The notes: a model not told the origin generated them from the sequence alone. Positions 42,320 through 50,424 are shown, counted from the first letter of the stretch. The stretch: 64,000 bases of DNA from an uncultured Acetatifactor sp. (GCA_910585665.1 CAJUFI010000008.1:1-64000), one strand, 5' to 3'. Program-made: numbers and translations.

Positions 42320-42994
42320 ATGTCAATTTTTTCACGAATCATCGACAAACGAATCGCCGCCTATCAGCGGGATCTGATCGAGCTCCACTACCGGGAGGTG
42401 GACAACATGTACGGCCAGATGCGGGGGTGGCGGCACGACTACCGGGATCATATCCAGACCATGAAGGCTTTCGCCGCCGCGGATGATATGGATTCCATCC
42501 GCTCCTATCTGGATTCGCTGGAGCATGACCTGACCACGGTGGATACGGTCATCAAGACGGGCAACCGCATGACTGATGCCATCCTGAACAGCAAAATCTC
42601 GCTGGCAAAGTCGAAGAACATCCCCGTGACCGCCGATGCCCACATTCCCGTGGAGCTGGGGCTTTCCGAGGTGGATCTCTGCGTGATCGTGGGGAATCTC
42701 TTCAACAACGCTATCGAAGCGAGCCTGGCGCTCCCCGAGGACAAACGGTGCATCCGTGTGTACATGGAAATGAAGAGCACCCAGCTCTACATATCCTTTT
42801 TCAATCTGACTGCCCAGAAGAAGCAGACGAAAGTGGCGGGCCGGTTCAAAAGCACCAAAGGGGAAGGGCACGGCCTGGGACTGGTGCGCATCGACAATAT
42901 CGTGGAGCGGCTGGGCGGGTATCTGAGCCGAAACAGCGAGGACGGCGCGTTCACCACTGAGATTCTGCTCCCCTGTAAGAATCTGAACGGGTAA
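42320..42994 (+). CDS. GHKL-type histidine kinase without a membrane domain
   Basis: Kinase partner of the LytTR regulator. The 224 residues begin with a short helix region, then the phosphoacceptor box MRGWRHDYRDHIQTMKAF, the N-box VGNLFNNAIEASLAL and the G-box GEGHGLGLVRI. Relatives usually have one to seven N-terminal membrane helices, but none is present here and none is encoded in the 55 bases upstream. GAAAGAGGAGACC precedes ATG 42320. It is either a genuinely soluble sensor or has lost its sensor part. Confidence 0.85.
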   Translation: MSIFSRIIDKRIAAYQRDLIELHYREVDNMYGQMRGWRHDYRDHIQTMKAFAAADDMDSIRSYLDSLEHDLTTVDTVIKTGNRMTDAILNSKISLAKSKNIPVTADAHIPVELGLSEVDLCVIVGNLFNNAIEASLALPEDKRCIRVYMEMKSTQLYISFFNLTAQKKQTKVAGRFKSTKGEGHGLGLVRIDNIVERLGGYLSRNSEDGAFTTEILLPCKNLNG

Positions 42995-42998
42995 TATT

Positions 42999-43029
42999 AC
43001 AATTCATCACCTGAATACAACGATTCATC
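42999..43029 (+). promoter_or_regulatory. Likely LytTR binding site
   Basis: ACAATTCATC (42999) and ACGATTCATC (43020) are direct repeats with a 21-bp period, which is the spacing of LytTR/AgrA sites, and they resemble the ACAGTT-type half site. They lie upstream of the ABC exporter genes. Confidence 0.5.
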
Positions 43030-43052
43030 CCCGGGCTCACACAGGCCCGGGG
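43029..43052 (+). other. GC-rich hairpin before the exporter genes
   Basis: CCCCGGGC pairs with GCCCGGGG around a 7-8 base loop, followed by ATTTGTG. It may be a leaky terminator or a message-stability hairpin between the kinase and exporter genes. It abuts the LytTR-like repeat. Confidence 0.45.
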
Positions 43053-43086
43053 ATTTGTGATAGAGTACAGTTCGGAGGTGATAATA

Positions 43087-44952
43087 TTGAAAAAAACAAA
43101 TAAAAAGTCAAAACCATCTGACCACAAGAAGTACAATCCCCTGGGCAGCCTTGTCTGGGCGCTGAAGAGGATGTGGAAGATGACCCCGATGTACTGTCTC
43201 TCCTTTTTCGTATTCATTCCCATTTCCATTTTGACATCGGTGGTGGGGGACTATTTCCCGAAGGTTCTGATCGACGCGCTGGGAAACGGGTATTCCTTCG
43301 GACGGATTGCCGTTCTGGTGGTTCTGTACATGGCGACGCTGTGTGCGATTCAGGTGACGGATCAGTTTCTGCAGTCACGCCGGTTCGCATGGATGCTGTC
43401 CGTGACCGGTCAATATCAAATGGAAATCTGGCGCAAGGACTGTCTCACTGACTGCGAAAATCTCGACCGGCAATATTATCGGAGGATTAAGGATTATGCA
43501 AATGGCGATACCAAAAATGGGAACGCCGCAGTGGAATTCTTTTGGAAGGATCTGGTAGCCCTTCTGGTTTCCGTCCTGGGAATCGCCACCTACGCTTCGC
43601 TGATGACCGCCGTGAATCCTCTGCTGTTCCTCATCGTCGCGGCGACGGCGCTGCTTTCCTACATCCCGTCGCGGATGCAGGCCGCCTATACCGAGAAGAA
43701 CAAGGACAAATGGGAAAAAGAGGGCAGAAAACTGGGCTACCTGGAGGGGCTGTCCGAGGATTTCGACAAAGCCAAGGACATCAAGCTCTATGACATGAGC
43801 GGCTGGATAGAGAAAATGATTGCCGACTATCAGGCCTATCAGCTCATGTGGGAGAAGCGCTGCACCCGCCGGGGGCTGTGGGCATCCGGCCTGTCTGCCC
43901 TCCTTGCGCTGATCCAGAATGGTGCGGCTTACGTTTTCCTGATTCTTGCTTTGATGGACGGGAAGATTTCCGTGGGCGATTTCGTCTTCTTCTTCGGCGC
44001 TGTTTCCACTATCGGGGAGTATCTGCGCGGGCTGATCGGGCAGACCGCCGCGCTGGCGTCCCGCGCCGACAAAATCGGCTACTATCGGGAGTATTTCGAA
44101 ATCGAGGAAAAATTCAACCACGGAGCGGGCTGTCCGCTTCCTGCAAAGGGAACGCCCGTGAAAGTGGAATTCCGTGACGTATGGTTCCGATACGATGGCG
44201 CGGAGGAATACACCCTCAAGGGAGTCAACCTGACCATCGGGGCCGGGGAAAAGCTGGCGCTGGTAGGCATGAACGGCGCCGGAAAGACCACGCTGGTGAA
44301 GCTCCTGTGCGGCTTCTATATGCCTACCAAAGGGGAAATCCTCGTAAACGGCCAACCGATTCCGGCGTATAACATCGAGGAATACTACTCCCTCATCTCC
44401 GCCGTTTTTCAGGATATCAATATCCCGGCAATGACCCTCACGCAGTTCATCTCCAGCTGTGACGACGAATATGAGCGGGAAAACGCCGAAACCGCCGATC
44501 TCGCCCGGGCGGAAGCGGCGCTGCGGATGAGCGGACTGGGGGAAAAGCTGGATTCGCTGCCCCACGGCATGGATACTTATCTTCGCAAGGGCATTTTTGA
44601 CGACGCCATCGACCTGTCGGGAGGAGAGACGCAGAAGCTGCTGCTTGCAAGGGCCATCTACAAGGGCGGTTCGCTTCTGGTGCTGGATGAGCCCACCGCC
44701 GCCCTGGATCCTATCGCGGAGAATCAGCTCTATCTGCAATATAACGAGATCACCGAAAATAAGACCTCCGTCTATATCTCCCATCGGTTTGCTTCCACCC
44801 GTTTCTGCGACCGCATTGTGCTGCTGGAGGACGGAAAAGTGACCGAGGTGGGCTCCCATGAGGAGCTGATGGCAAAGAACGGACAGTACGCCTATATGTT
44901 CGGCGTACAGGCAAAATATTATCAGGAGGACGTGAAGCATGAAAAAGAATAA
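43087..44952 (+). CDS. ABC exporter, fused membrane and ATPase domains (first of pair)
   Basis: Half-transporter of 621 residues: about six helices in the first 330 residues, then a nucleotide-binding domain with Walker A GMNGAGKTTLVKLL, signature DLSGGETQKLLLARAIY and Walker B LLVLDEPTAALDP. The start is a TTG at 43087, chosen because GGAGGTGATAA lies at the right distance; an upstream GTG has no site. It overlaps the next half-transporter by 14 bases, so the two probably form a heterodimer. The substrate is unknown; no precursor peptide gene was found next to it. Confidence 0.88.
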   Translation: MKKTNKKSKPSDHKKYNPLGSLVWALKRMWKMTPMYCLSFFVFIPISILTSVVGDYFPKVLIDALGNGYSFGRIAVLVVLYMATLCAIQVTDQFLQSRRFAWMLSVTGQYQMEIWRKDCLTDCENLDRQYYRRIKDYANGDTKNGNAAVEFFWKDLVALLVSVLGIATYASLMTAVNPLLFLIVAATALLSYIPSRMQAAYTEKNKDKWEKEGRKLGYLEGLSEDFDKAKDIKLYDMSGWIEKMIADYQAYQLMWEKRCTRRGLWASGLSALLALIQNGAAYVFLILALMDGKISVGDFVFFFGAVSTIGEYLRGLIGQTAALASRADKIGYYREYFEIEEKFNHGAGCPLPAKGTPVKVEFRDVWFRYDGAEEYTLKGVNLTIGAGEKLALVGMNGAGKTTLVKLLCGFYMPTKGEILVNGQPIPAYNIEEYYSLISAVFQDINIPAMTLTQFISSCDDEYERENAETADLARAEAALRMSGLGEKLDSLPHGMDTYLRKGIFDDAIDLSGGETQKLLLARAIYKGGSLLVLDEPTAALDPIAENQLYLQYNEITENKTSVYISHRFASTRFCDRIVLLEDGKVTEVGSHEELMAKNGQYAYMFGVQAKYYQEDVKHEKE

Positions 44953-46750
44953 TCCCAATTTCCGCGCGTTCAAAATGCTCGCCGGACTGAACAGACGCTA
45001 CTTTCCTGTATTCTTCTTCTCCAAGCTATTCGCCCGCGTCAGCCCGTTCGTCAATCTGTGGCTGTCCGCCGAAATCGTCACCGCCCTTTTCAACGGCGCC
45101 CAGAAGCGGAAAATCTGGACGCTGGTCATCATCGCGCTGGCCGGAAATCTGGCTCTTGCACTGCTGAATTCTGTCTTTGAACGGTTCCGGGGGCATGAGG
45201 AGACGGTTCTCAAGCAGAACGAAAAGCGCGCTTTTCTGAAAAAGACCCTCTCCCTGGACTATGATAAGCTGGAGGATCCGGCCATCCGCACCCTGCGCCG
45301 CACCATTCAGGAGAATGCCTGTATCAACGCAAACGGGATTTTGAGAATGCGCTGGATGATGGAATATATGATAGAGTCGGCAATCGCGATTGTGCTTTCG
45401 CTGGTTTTCTTTGCAGAGATGGTGGTGAAGATGTTTTCGGTGCCGTTCCGTCCTGGCGGTATGGCCTGTCTTGTGGGGATGGTTCTGTCTGTGGCGGCAA
45501 TCATTCTCTACAATCGCTATTCGCAAAAAAAGATGGACAGCTACGAACGCGCGCTCAATGAAGCTTTGTTGGACTCAAACCGATTTGCGAGAGGAATGCC
45601 CGGCCACAGCAAGGATATACGGCTGTACAGGCAATATGTTCACGGGGAAAAGGTAATGGTTACGAACTGGCTGAAAATGTTGAGGGAAGCGTTTTTTGAA
45701 AAGGCCAAGAAAGACTTTCATTATACGTGGATTCGTTTTCTGTTCGAATTTCTGCTTCGGACGCTGGCCTATCTGTTGGTCTGTATGTATTGTGTGGCCA
45801 ATGTATTCCCGGTAGGCAGCGTCATTAAGTATGTGGGATATCTGAACCAGCTGCTGGATAGCGTGGTGAATCTGTTCTACTATATTACCAATCTGAGCTC
45901 CAACACGCAGTTTGTTGAGACCTATCTTTCATTCTTCGATATACCGAATGAGATGTATCAGGGCTCGCTGACTACCGAGAAGCGCTCCGACCGCAATTAC
46001 GAGGTGGAATTCCGCAATGTCAGCTTCAAATACCCCGGCAGCGATGAATACGCGCTCCGGAATCTCTCCATCAAGTTCAAAATCGGCAGCCGTCTCGCGG
46101 TGGTGGGCAGGAACGGCTCAGGCAAGACCACCTTTATCAAGCTGCTCTGCCGTCTCTATGACCCCACCGAGGGAGAGATTCTGCTCAACGGCGCGGACAT
46201 CCGCAAGTACAGCTACAGCGATTACCTCTCGATTTTCTCGGTGGTTTTCCAGGATTTCCGTCTCTTCTCCTTCCCGCTGGCGCAGAACGTAGCGGTGGCT
46301 GAGGAGTACGATTCCGGAAAGGTGATCGGCTGCCTGGAGGAAGCGGGCTTCGGCCAGCGGCTGGCCACCCTGTCCCAGGGAATCGAGACGCCCCTTTACA
46401 AGGATTTCGATGAAAAGGGCGTGGAAATCTCGGGCGGCGAGGCCCAGAAGATTGCCCTTGCCCGTGCGCTCTACAAGGACGCGCCTTTCGTAATCCTGGA
46501 TGAGCCCACCGCCGCTCTGGATCCCATTGCCGAGGCGGAAATCTACGCCAAGTTCAACGACATGGTGGGGGATCGTACCGCAATCTATATCAGCCATCGG
46601 CTGTCCTCCTGCCGCTTCTGCGACGTGATTGCTGTCTTCGATAAGGGGCAGATCGTACAGAAGGGCAGTCACGAGGAGCTGGCCGCCGATGCCGCGGGGA
46701 AGTACTACGAGCTCTGGAACGCCCAGGCGCAGTATTATGTGACGGAATAA
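44939..46750 (+). CDS. ABC exporter, fused membrane and ATPase domains (second of pair)
   Basis: Half-transporter of 603 residues with an N-terminal six-helix region and an ATPase domain: Walker A GRNGSGKTTFIKLL, signature EISGGEAQKIALARALY, Walker B FVILDEPTAALDP and H-loop YISHRLSS. It resembles its partner in the ATPase part but has a diverged membrane region. Translationally coupled to the first half. Regulation by the adjoining LytTR system is inferred from order and the direct repeat upstream. Confidence 0.88.
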   Translation: MKKNNPNFRAFKMLAGLNRRYFPVFFFSKLFARVSPFVNLWLSAEIVTALFNGAQKRKIWTLVIIALAGNLALALLNSVFERFRGHEETVLKQNEKRAFLKKTLSLDYDKLEDPAIRTLRRTIQENACINANGILRMRWMMEYMIESAIAIVLSLVFFAEMVVKMFSVPFRPGGMACLVGMVLSVAAIILYNRYSQKKMDSYERALNEALLDSNRFARGMPGHSKDIRLYRQYVHGEKVMVTNWLKMLREAFFEKAKKDFHYTWIRFLFEFLLRTLAYLLVCMYCVANVFPVGSVIKYVGYLNQLLDSVVNLFYYITNLSSNTQFVETYLSFFDIPNEMYQGSLTTEKRSDRNYEVEFRNVSFKYPGSDEYALRNLSIKFKIGSRLAVVGRNGSGKTTFIKLLCRLYDPTEGEILLNGADIRKYSYSDYLSIFSVVFQDFRLFSFPLAQNVAVAEEYDSGKVIGCLEEAGFGQRLATLSQGIETPLYKDFDEKGVEISGGEAQKIALARALYKDAPFVILDEPTAALDPIAEAEIYAKFNDMVGDRTAIYISHRLSSCRFCDVIAVFDKGQIVQKGSHEELAADAAGKYYELWNAQAQYYVTE

Positions 46751-46782
46751 GGAAAAGGGAATAGCTGCCGCAGGGATGACAA

Positions 46783-46868
46783 TTGGCTCGCGCATTAGCC
46801 AGGCGGCAGCTCCACAGGAATCCGGTTGGCCCGCACATTAACCAGGCGGCAGCTCCACTGGAATCTCG
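46783..46868 (-). repeat. 43-bp tandem duplication of a gene end
   Basis: Two adjacent 43-bp units with about seven differences. The right unit holds the last codons and stop of the decayed anti-sigma gene; the left unit repeats them, including a second stop. Confidence 0.75.
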
Positions 46869-47493
46869 TAAAGCACTTCATAGCTGCCGTCAGAAATCTC
46901 ACCGTACAGGCCGGATTCCTTGCCGCTGCGGATTACTTTCAGAATCAGCTGCGTCCCCAGGGTCTCCGGCTTGGTAAACCAGTAGCCGTAAGTGTCATTG
47001 TCCCCGTTGGGATAGGCGGTGTAGTCATTGCCCAGTTCATCGGACAGGACAAATGCATAATCATCCCCGTTGTGGCCGATGGTGGCACAGTCGATGAAAA
47101 GCGTCACATACAGGGCGGATTCTTCTGCCCTGTCCAGTGAGATCCGATGCTCTCTGAATTCGTAAGTTCTGCCGATGTCCCAGCTTTTGTCCGTATAACA
47201 GGATTCCGGGTGTCTCCTATGGGGACGGCATATGCCGCTTCGATGGCATCAAAATTCTCTATGACAGCCCGTTGCTCTGCTCTGAAATTCGCCAGAAAGT
47301 TTCCGATGACAGGGATGGCTGCAAGGCTGACTGTGCCGAAGAGTACGGCCATGGCCGCCGCCAGGGGAATCATGAACCGCATTTTCAGGCTTTTCCGGTG
47401 GGCTTTTGACCGGGCGTCTATATATTCCAGGATGTAGCCTTCCCTGATGGCGCCCATTTGATCCAACAACTGTTCCTTTGCTTCTCTGCTCAT
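46838..47493 (-). pseudogene. Frameshifted anti-sigma-like membrane protein
   Basis: Two overlapping frames make one protein. The first (47493 down to about 47210) encodes a soluble N-part, a membrane helix (RFMIPLAAAMAVLFGTVSLA) and GDTR. The second continues with CYTDKSWDIGRTYEF and runs to 46838, ending in YEIPVELPPG. Joining them needs one frame change near 47210. The start ATG overlaps the stop of a sigma-factor remnant, as in coupled sigma/anti-sigma genes. The external part resembles DUF4179-type proteins only loosely. Confidence 0.65.
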
Positions 47494-47610
47494 AGATAAA
47501 TACCTCTTTCTTCCAGTGTCATCCGAAGTTTCTTCCGCATCCTGGAAAGGCGGATGTTGATTGTGTTCTTGGTTGTTCCGCTGCTTTCGGCCAGTTCAGT
47601 TCCGCATCTG
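47490..47610 (-). pseudogene. Remnant of a sigma-70-family factor (region 4)
   Basis: On the minus strand the end of a sigma factor can be read: CGTELAESSGTTKNTINIRL, followed by SRMRKKLRMTLEERGIYL and stop. This is the region 4 helix-turn-helix. The upstream part of the gene is missing, replaced by sequence that includes a fragment of the palindromic element at 47658. The stop overlaps the start of the anti-sigma gene. Confidence 0.65.
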
Positions 47611-47657
47611 CCCGGCCCGGCACCCGGACACGGACAGAGGATTTTCGGCCGCGAAGG

Positions 47658-47675
47658 TAAGGAATTGTCTACGTT
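47658..47675 (+). repeat. Fragment of the palindromic element
   Basis: TAAGGAATTGTCTAC matches the left end of the element, then similarity stops. The stretch 47676-47961 shows no gene, promoter or further repeat that I recognise. Confidence 0.6.
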
Positions 47676-47961
47676 CCTAATGTCTCCGTAAATTCTCTGG
47701 GGCGCAGGGCAGAGCAGACGCTGTTTCTTGTTTTATGTGGTTCTGTGCGTGTTCATAATGTATATCGCAGAAAAGGGAAGATGCTTTCAGCATAAGAGGA
47801 AAAAACTGAGAAAAGTTTAAATATAAGCGGCATTTCATTCTTTCCAGCCGCATAGCATAGACAGTCATGCCGTTTATCCGGTTTTTGGGCAGGATTTAAT
47901 CGCTGCATATATTTTTTGACAAAGAGTGCGGGAACGAGTCTGCCTCTCGCTCCCGCGGGTG

Positions 47962-48064
47962 TAAGGAATTGTCTACAAATAACTGCTGCGAGTTTATAGC
48001 TGTTTTCGTTGTATTTCTGGGCTTTCACCTAAACAAGTTGCATCAGTTCTTTTCCGACAGTTAC
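47962..48064 (+). repeat. Palindromic element, copy 3 (tandem array)
   Basis: Full 103-bp unit counting the leading TAA. Arms CTGCTGC and GCATCAG, one mismatch. The right end is GACAGTTAC rather than GACAATTCC. It is directly followed by copy 4. Confidence 0.85.
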
Positions 48065-48167
48065 TAAGGAATTGTCTACAAATAACCGCTACAAGTTTGC
48101 AGCAATTTTTGTTGTATTTCCGGGCTTTCACCTAAACAAATTGTAGCGGTTATTTTCCGACAGTTAC
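48065..48167 (+). repeat. Palindromic element, copy 4 (tandem array)
   Basis: Second 103-bp unit. Both arms differ from copy 1 but still pair: CCGCTAC on the left, GTAGCGG on the right. Same right end as copy 3 and the same TAA at the boundary. Confidence 0.85.
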
Positions 48168-48206
48168 TAAGGAAGTGTCTGTAGATAACTTGTACGAGTT
48201 TATGAC
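48168..48206 (+). repeat. Palindromic element, half copy 5
   Basis: Left half only: GGAAGTGTCTGTAGATAACT, then TGTACGAGTTTA. No matching right arm was found before the end of thiT at 48245. It shares the GAAGTGTCTGTA variant with the copy at 37119. Confidence 0.7.
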
Positions 48207-48244
48207 GGAACGGGTGGACTTTTCAAGGCTTACGTTGAGGACTC

Positions 48245-49048
48245 TTATGGCTCCAAAGCCAGCTTCTTTATCCTTGCCAGGGCGCTCCGGGCATAGGGGA
48301 TAGCCAGGACGATATAGGTAATGGCGGCTTCGGAGAAGATGTAGATGCCGTTGTAGACAAGGGAATAGGGCAGGGGAGCCCAGCCCTCCCAGGCATATTC
48401 GGCGAAGAAGATCCAGCCGGAAATGGTGGCGAAGATCCATCGTCCGACGATACCGGCGGCATAGCCCTTCAAAAGCCCGTTCTTCTTCTCGGTGAACAGC
48501 CCGGAAAGTCCGAAGGCGCCGAAAGCCAGCGGATAATCCACCAGAAGCTGGACGGGATGGATGACATAGGGGTCGATGATCAGCTGCAGCACGCCGTAAG
48601 CGGCACCGGTGATCAGACCGGCTTCCAGCCCGAACCAATAGCCGGGGAGACAGATGATCAGCATGGAGAGCAGCGTGATGGAGCCGCCAAAGGGAAATTC
48701 GTAGATTTTCAGGTTGGACAGCACTGTGCCCAAAGCGATGGCCATGGCGCAGAAGGCCAGCTGCTTGGCCGTGAGCCTGGCCGCAGAGCCTTTCCGGCCG
48801 GAACCGGCCTTGCTTCCGGTATCGGAACTGTTCGAATTTGCAGTTTTGCCTGCGGCGGCAGCCTTGTCTGTGCCGACAGCTTTGTTCGTGCCGGCATTGG
48901 AAAGCGCCTTCAGGCCTGCCGATTTCCTTCTGGCGAAGAAGACGGCGGCGGCCAGCAGAATGAGAAAAATGGCGGCCAGCAATATTTTGCCCAGGGTGGT
49001 GGGGATGTAGCTGACGCTCTCCCCGTCTGTGATTACATGGTACAACAT
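48245..49048 (-). CDS. thiT: Thiamine ECF transporter substrate-binding subunit
   Basis: Membrane S-component that captures thiamine and works with a shared ECF energising module. The 267 residues have an N-terminal helix (LGKILLAAIFLILLAAAVFF), a charged linker of about 50 residues, and then the ThiT core: SNLKIYEFPFGGSITLLSML, ICLPGYWFGLEAGLITGAAY and a late W-rich region GWIFFAEYAWEGWAPLPYSL. The TPP riboswitch upstream supports thiamine specificity. AAGGAGGA serves ATG 49048 and lies inside a hairpin. The extra N-terminal helix and linker are longer than in typical ThiT. Confidence 0.9.
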   Translation of the reverse strand: MLYHVITDGESVSYIPTTLGKILLAAIFLILLAAAVFFARRKSAGLKALSNAGTNKAVGTDKAAAAGKTANSNSSDTGSKAGSGRKGSAARLTAKQLAFCAMAIALGTVLSNLKIYEFPFGGSITLLSMLIICLPGYWFGLEAGLITGAAYGVLQLIIDPYVIHPVQLLVDYPLAFGAFGLSGLFTEKKNGLLKGYAAGIVGRWIFATISGWIFFAEYAWEGWAPLPYSLVYNGIYIFSEAAITYIVLAIPYARSALARIKKLALEP

Positions 49049-49079
49049 AAAAAATCCTCCTTACTTTGGCTAAGGAGGA
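49049..49079 (-). terminator. Riboswitch hairpin that is both terminator and SD trap
   Basis: On the minus strand TCCTCCTTA pairs with TAAGGAGGA around GCCAAAG and is followed at once by TTTTTT and the ATG of thiT. The right arm is the ribosome binding site. The structure could therefore stop transcription and also block translation when the riboswitch holds TPP. Confidence 0.75.
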
Positions 49080-49204
49080 ACGACATCGGCAACCTGGGAC
49101 GGGGACGAAAGGAACTGCCGGAGAGTTCCCTCTGCCGGACATCCGTCTTGCCGCAGGCCTGGCCTTATGGCATTGGCCGTATCCTGCGCCTGTCTTTCTG
49201 TTGC

Positions 49205-49302
49205 TGTGCTTCCTTACGCCGGTATTGTCCGGTTCAAGTAGTGAGGGTTAGAAACGGTGCGCGGGCACCGGTTTCAGTCTCAGCGATGTGCTCCCCTAGC
49301 GG
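49205..49302 (-). ncRNA. TPP riboswitch (THI element)
   Basis: On the minus strand the conserved THI-box pieces appear in order: GGGGAGCA, then GCTGAGA, then ACCCTCACTACTTGAACCGG, then ATACCGGCGTAAGGAAG. It begins about 15 bases after the predicted transcription start and ends about 155 bases before thiT. Confidence 0.93.
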
Positions 49303-49322
49303 TTATTTTGTTTTCATGTCCC

Positions 49323-49351
49323 ACTATACGGGATTCCGGTGCGGGTGTCAA
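49323..49351 (-). promoter_or_regulatory. Near-consensus promoter of thiT
   Basis: On the minus strand TTGACA and TATAGT are 17 bases apart, directly upstream of the TPP riboswitch. Confidence 0.85.
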
Positions 49352-49354
49352 GCA

Positions 49355-49465
49355 AAATTTTTTGCCCGCAAAATTTTTTGCCCGCAAAATTTTTGCCCGC
49401 AAAGTTTTTGCCCGCAAAATTTTTGCCCGCAAAGTTTTTGTCCGCAAAGGCTTTGCCCGCAAAAG
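49355..49465. repeat. AT/GC alternating minisatellite
   Basis: About seven units of 15-17 bp on the pattern TTGCCCGCAAAATTTT, alternating AAAATTTT and AAAGTTTT. It lies between the thiT promoter and the promoter of the flagellin-like gene. Both strands are open through it, giving FAGKN- and CPQNF-type repeats, but no start or context supports translation. Confidence 0.9.
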
Positions 49466-49539
49466 TGCTGAATGCGGTTTTGGTTCCGGGGAGTCTGGCT
49501 TCCATTTTGGCCAAATTTCAAATCCACCGTAAATTTCAG

Positions 49540-49568
49540 TTGAAAAATTTGGAAAAGAATTATATAAT
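49540..49568 (+). promoter_or_regulatory. Sigma-A promoter of the flagellin-like gene
   Basis: TTGAAA and TATAAT separated by 17 bases, 73 bases before ATG 49642. No sigma-28 motif was seen. Confidence 0.75.
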
Positions 49569-49641
49569 AGAAGAAAGACATAGAGAAAAGGATTCGCTTT
49601 TTGACAGGTGTATAAATATAGAAAGAACGGGAGGTTTCGTT

Positions 49642-50400
49642 ATGAGTAGCATGACCGTGACCAATGGAATTTATAATTCATATTCTCATCTTTCCAGCGG
49701 CAAGCGCATCAATACGGCGGCTGACGATGCAGCGGGGCTTGCGATTGGCAAGAAAATGGAGGCTCAGGAGACTGGGCTTAACGTAGGTGCCCAGAATGCC
49801 AAAGAAGGCATGGGCGCTCTCAATGTGGCGGACGGCGCTTTGGGCGGCGTGGTGGATTATCTGCAGAGGATACGCGATTTGGCCCTGCGCTCCATGAACG
49901 GCCTTGCCTCCGCTTCGGACAAGAAATATTACCAGAATGAAATCAAGGAGCTGAAAAATGGCATTGAGTCCATGGCCAAGACCACTTCCCTGAACGAGCA
50001 GAAGCTCCTGGACGGAAGCATGGCCGACATGCACATTGCCACCAATCCGGACGGGAGCGGCATGCGGATCGGCATGGCCAACTCCACCCTGGAAGCGCTG
50101 GGCATCGCTGACTTCGATGTGACGAAGGATTTCGACCTGGATGTGATTGACGATGCCATCAACAGGGTGTCCTCACAGCGCAGCAGCCTGGGGGCCTCCA
50201 CCAATCGCCTGGAGCACGCTTATAATTACAATACCGGCGCTAGCTTAGAGCAGCTGAGCTCCAGAAGCCGCATCGAGGATTTGGATATGCCGAAAGCCAT
50301 TTCTGAGAAGAAGAAAGAGGACTTGCTCAGCGAGTATCGGAATCTGATGCTGAAGAAGCAGATGAACCAGGATTCCATGGTTCTGAAGCTGTTCCAGTGA
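49642..50400 (+). CDS. Reduced flagellin-like protein
   Basis: The 252 residues match the conserved D1 core of flagellins: HLSSGKRINTAADDAAGLAI near residue 16, GMGALNVADGALGGVVDYLQ, RIRDLALRSMNG and the C-terminal SSQRSSLGASTNRLEHAYNY. The usual N-terminal D0 helix is shortened by about 17 residues and the variable D2/D3 domains are absent. The end (MNQDSMVLKLFQ) keeps a flagellin-like tail. GGGAGG precedes ATG 49642. It stands alone, under a sigma-A promoter, away from other flagellar genes. It may be a minor filament or surface protein. Confidence 0.8.
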   Translation: MSSMTVTNGIYNSYSHLSSGKRINTAADDAAGLAIGKKMEAQETGLNVGAQNAKEGMGALNVADGALGGVVDYLQRIRDLALRSMNGLASASDKKYYQNEIKELKNGIESMAKTTSLNEQKLLDGSMADMHIATNPDGSGMRIGMANSTLEALGIADFDVTKDFDLDVIDDAINRVSSQRSSLGASTNRLEHAYNYNTGASLEQLSSRSRIEDLDMPKAISEKKKEDLLSEYRNLMLKKQMNQDSMVLKLFQ

Positions 50401-50424
50401 GGCGGGACGCAGTCTTAGAAGGGC

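Noticed and set aside
48150..49142. Long minus-strand frame overlapping thiT
   Set aside because: It is out of frame with thiT, arginine- and histidine-rich, and runs through the hairpin and the ribosome site of thiT; a shadow frame.
49355..49465. Regular repeats that could be taken for a CRISPR array
   Set aside because: Units are 15-17 bp with no unique spacers and no cas genes nearby; it is a simple minisatellite.
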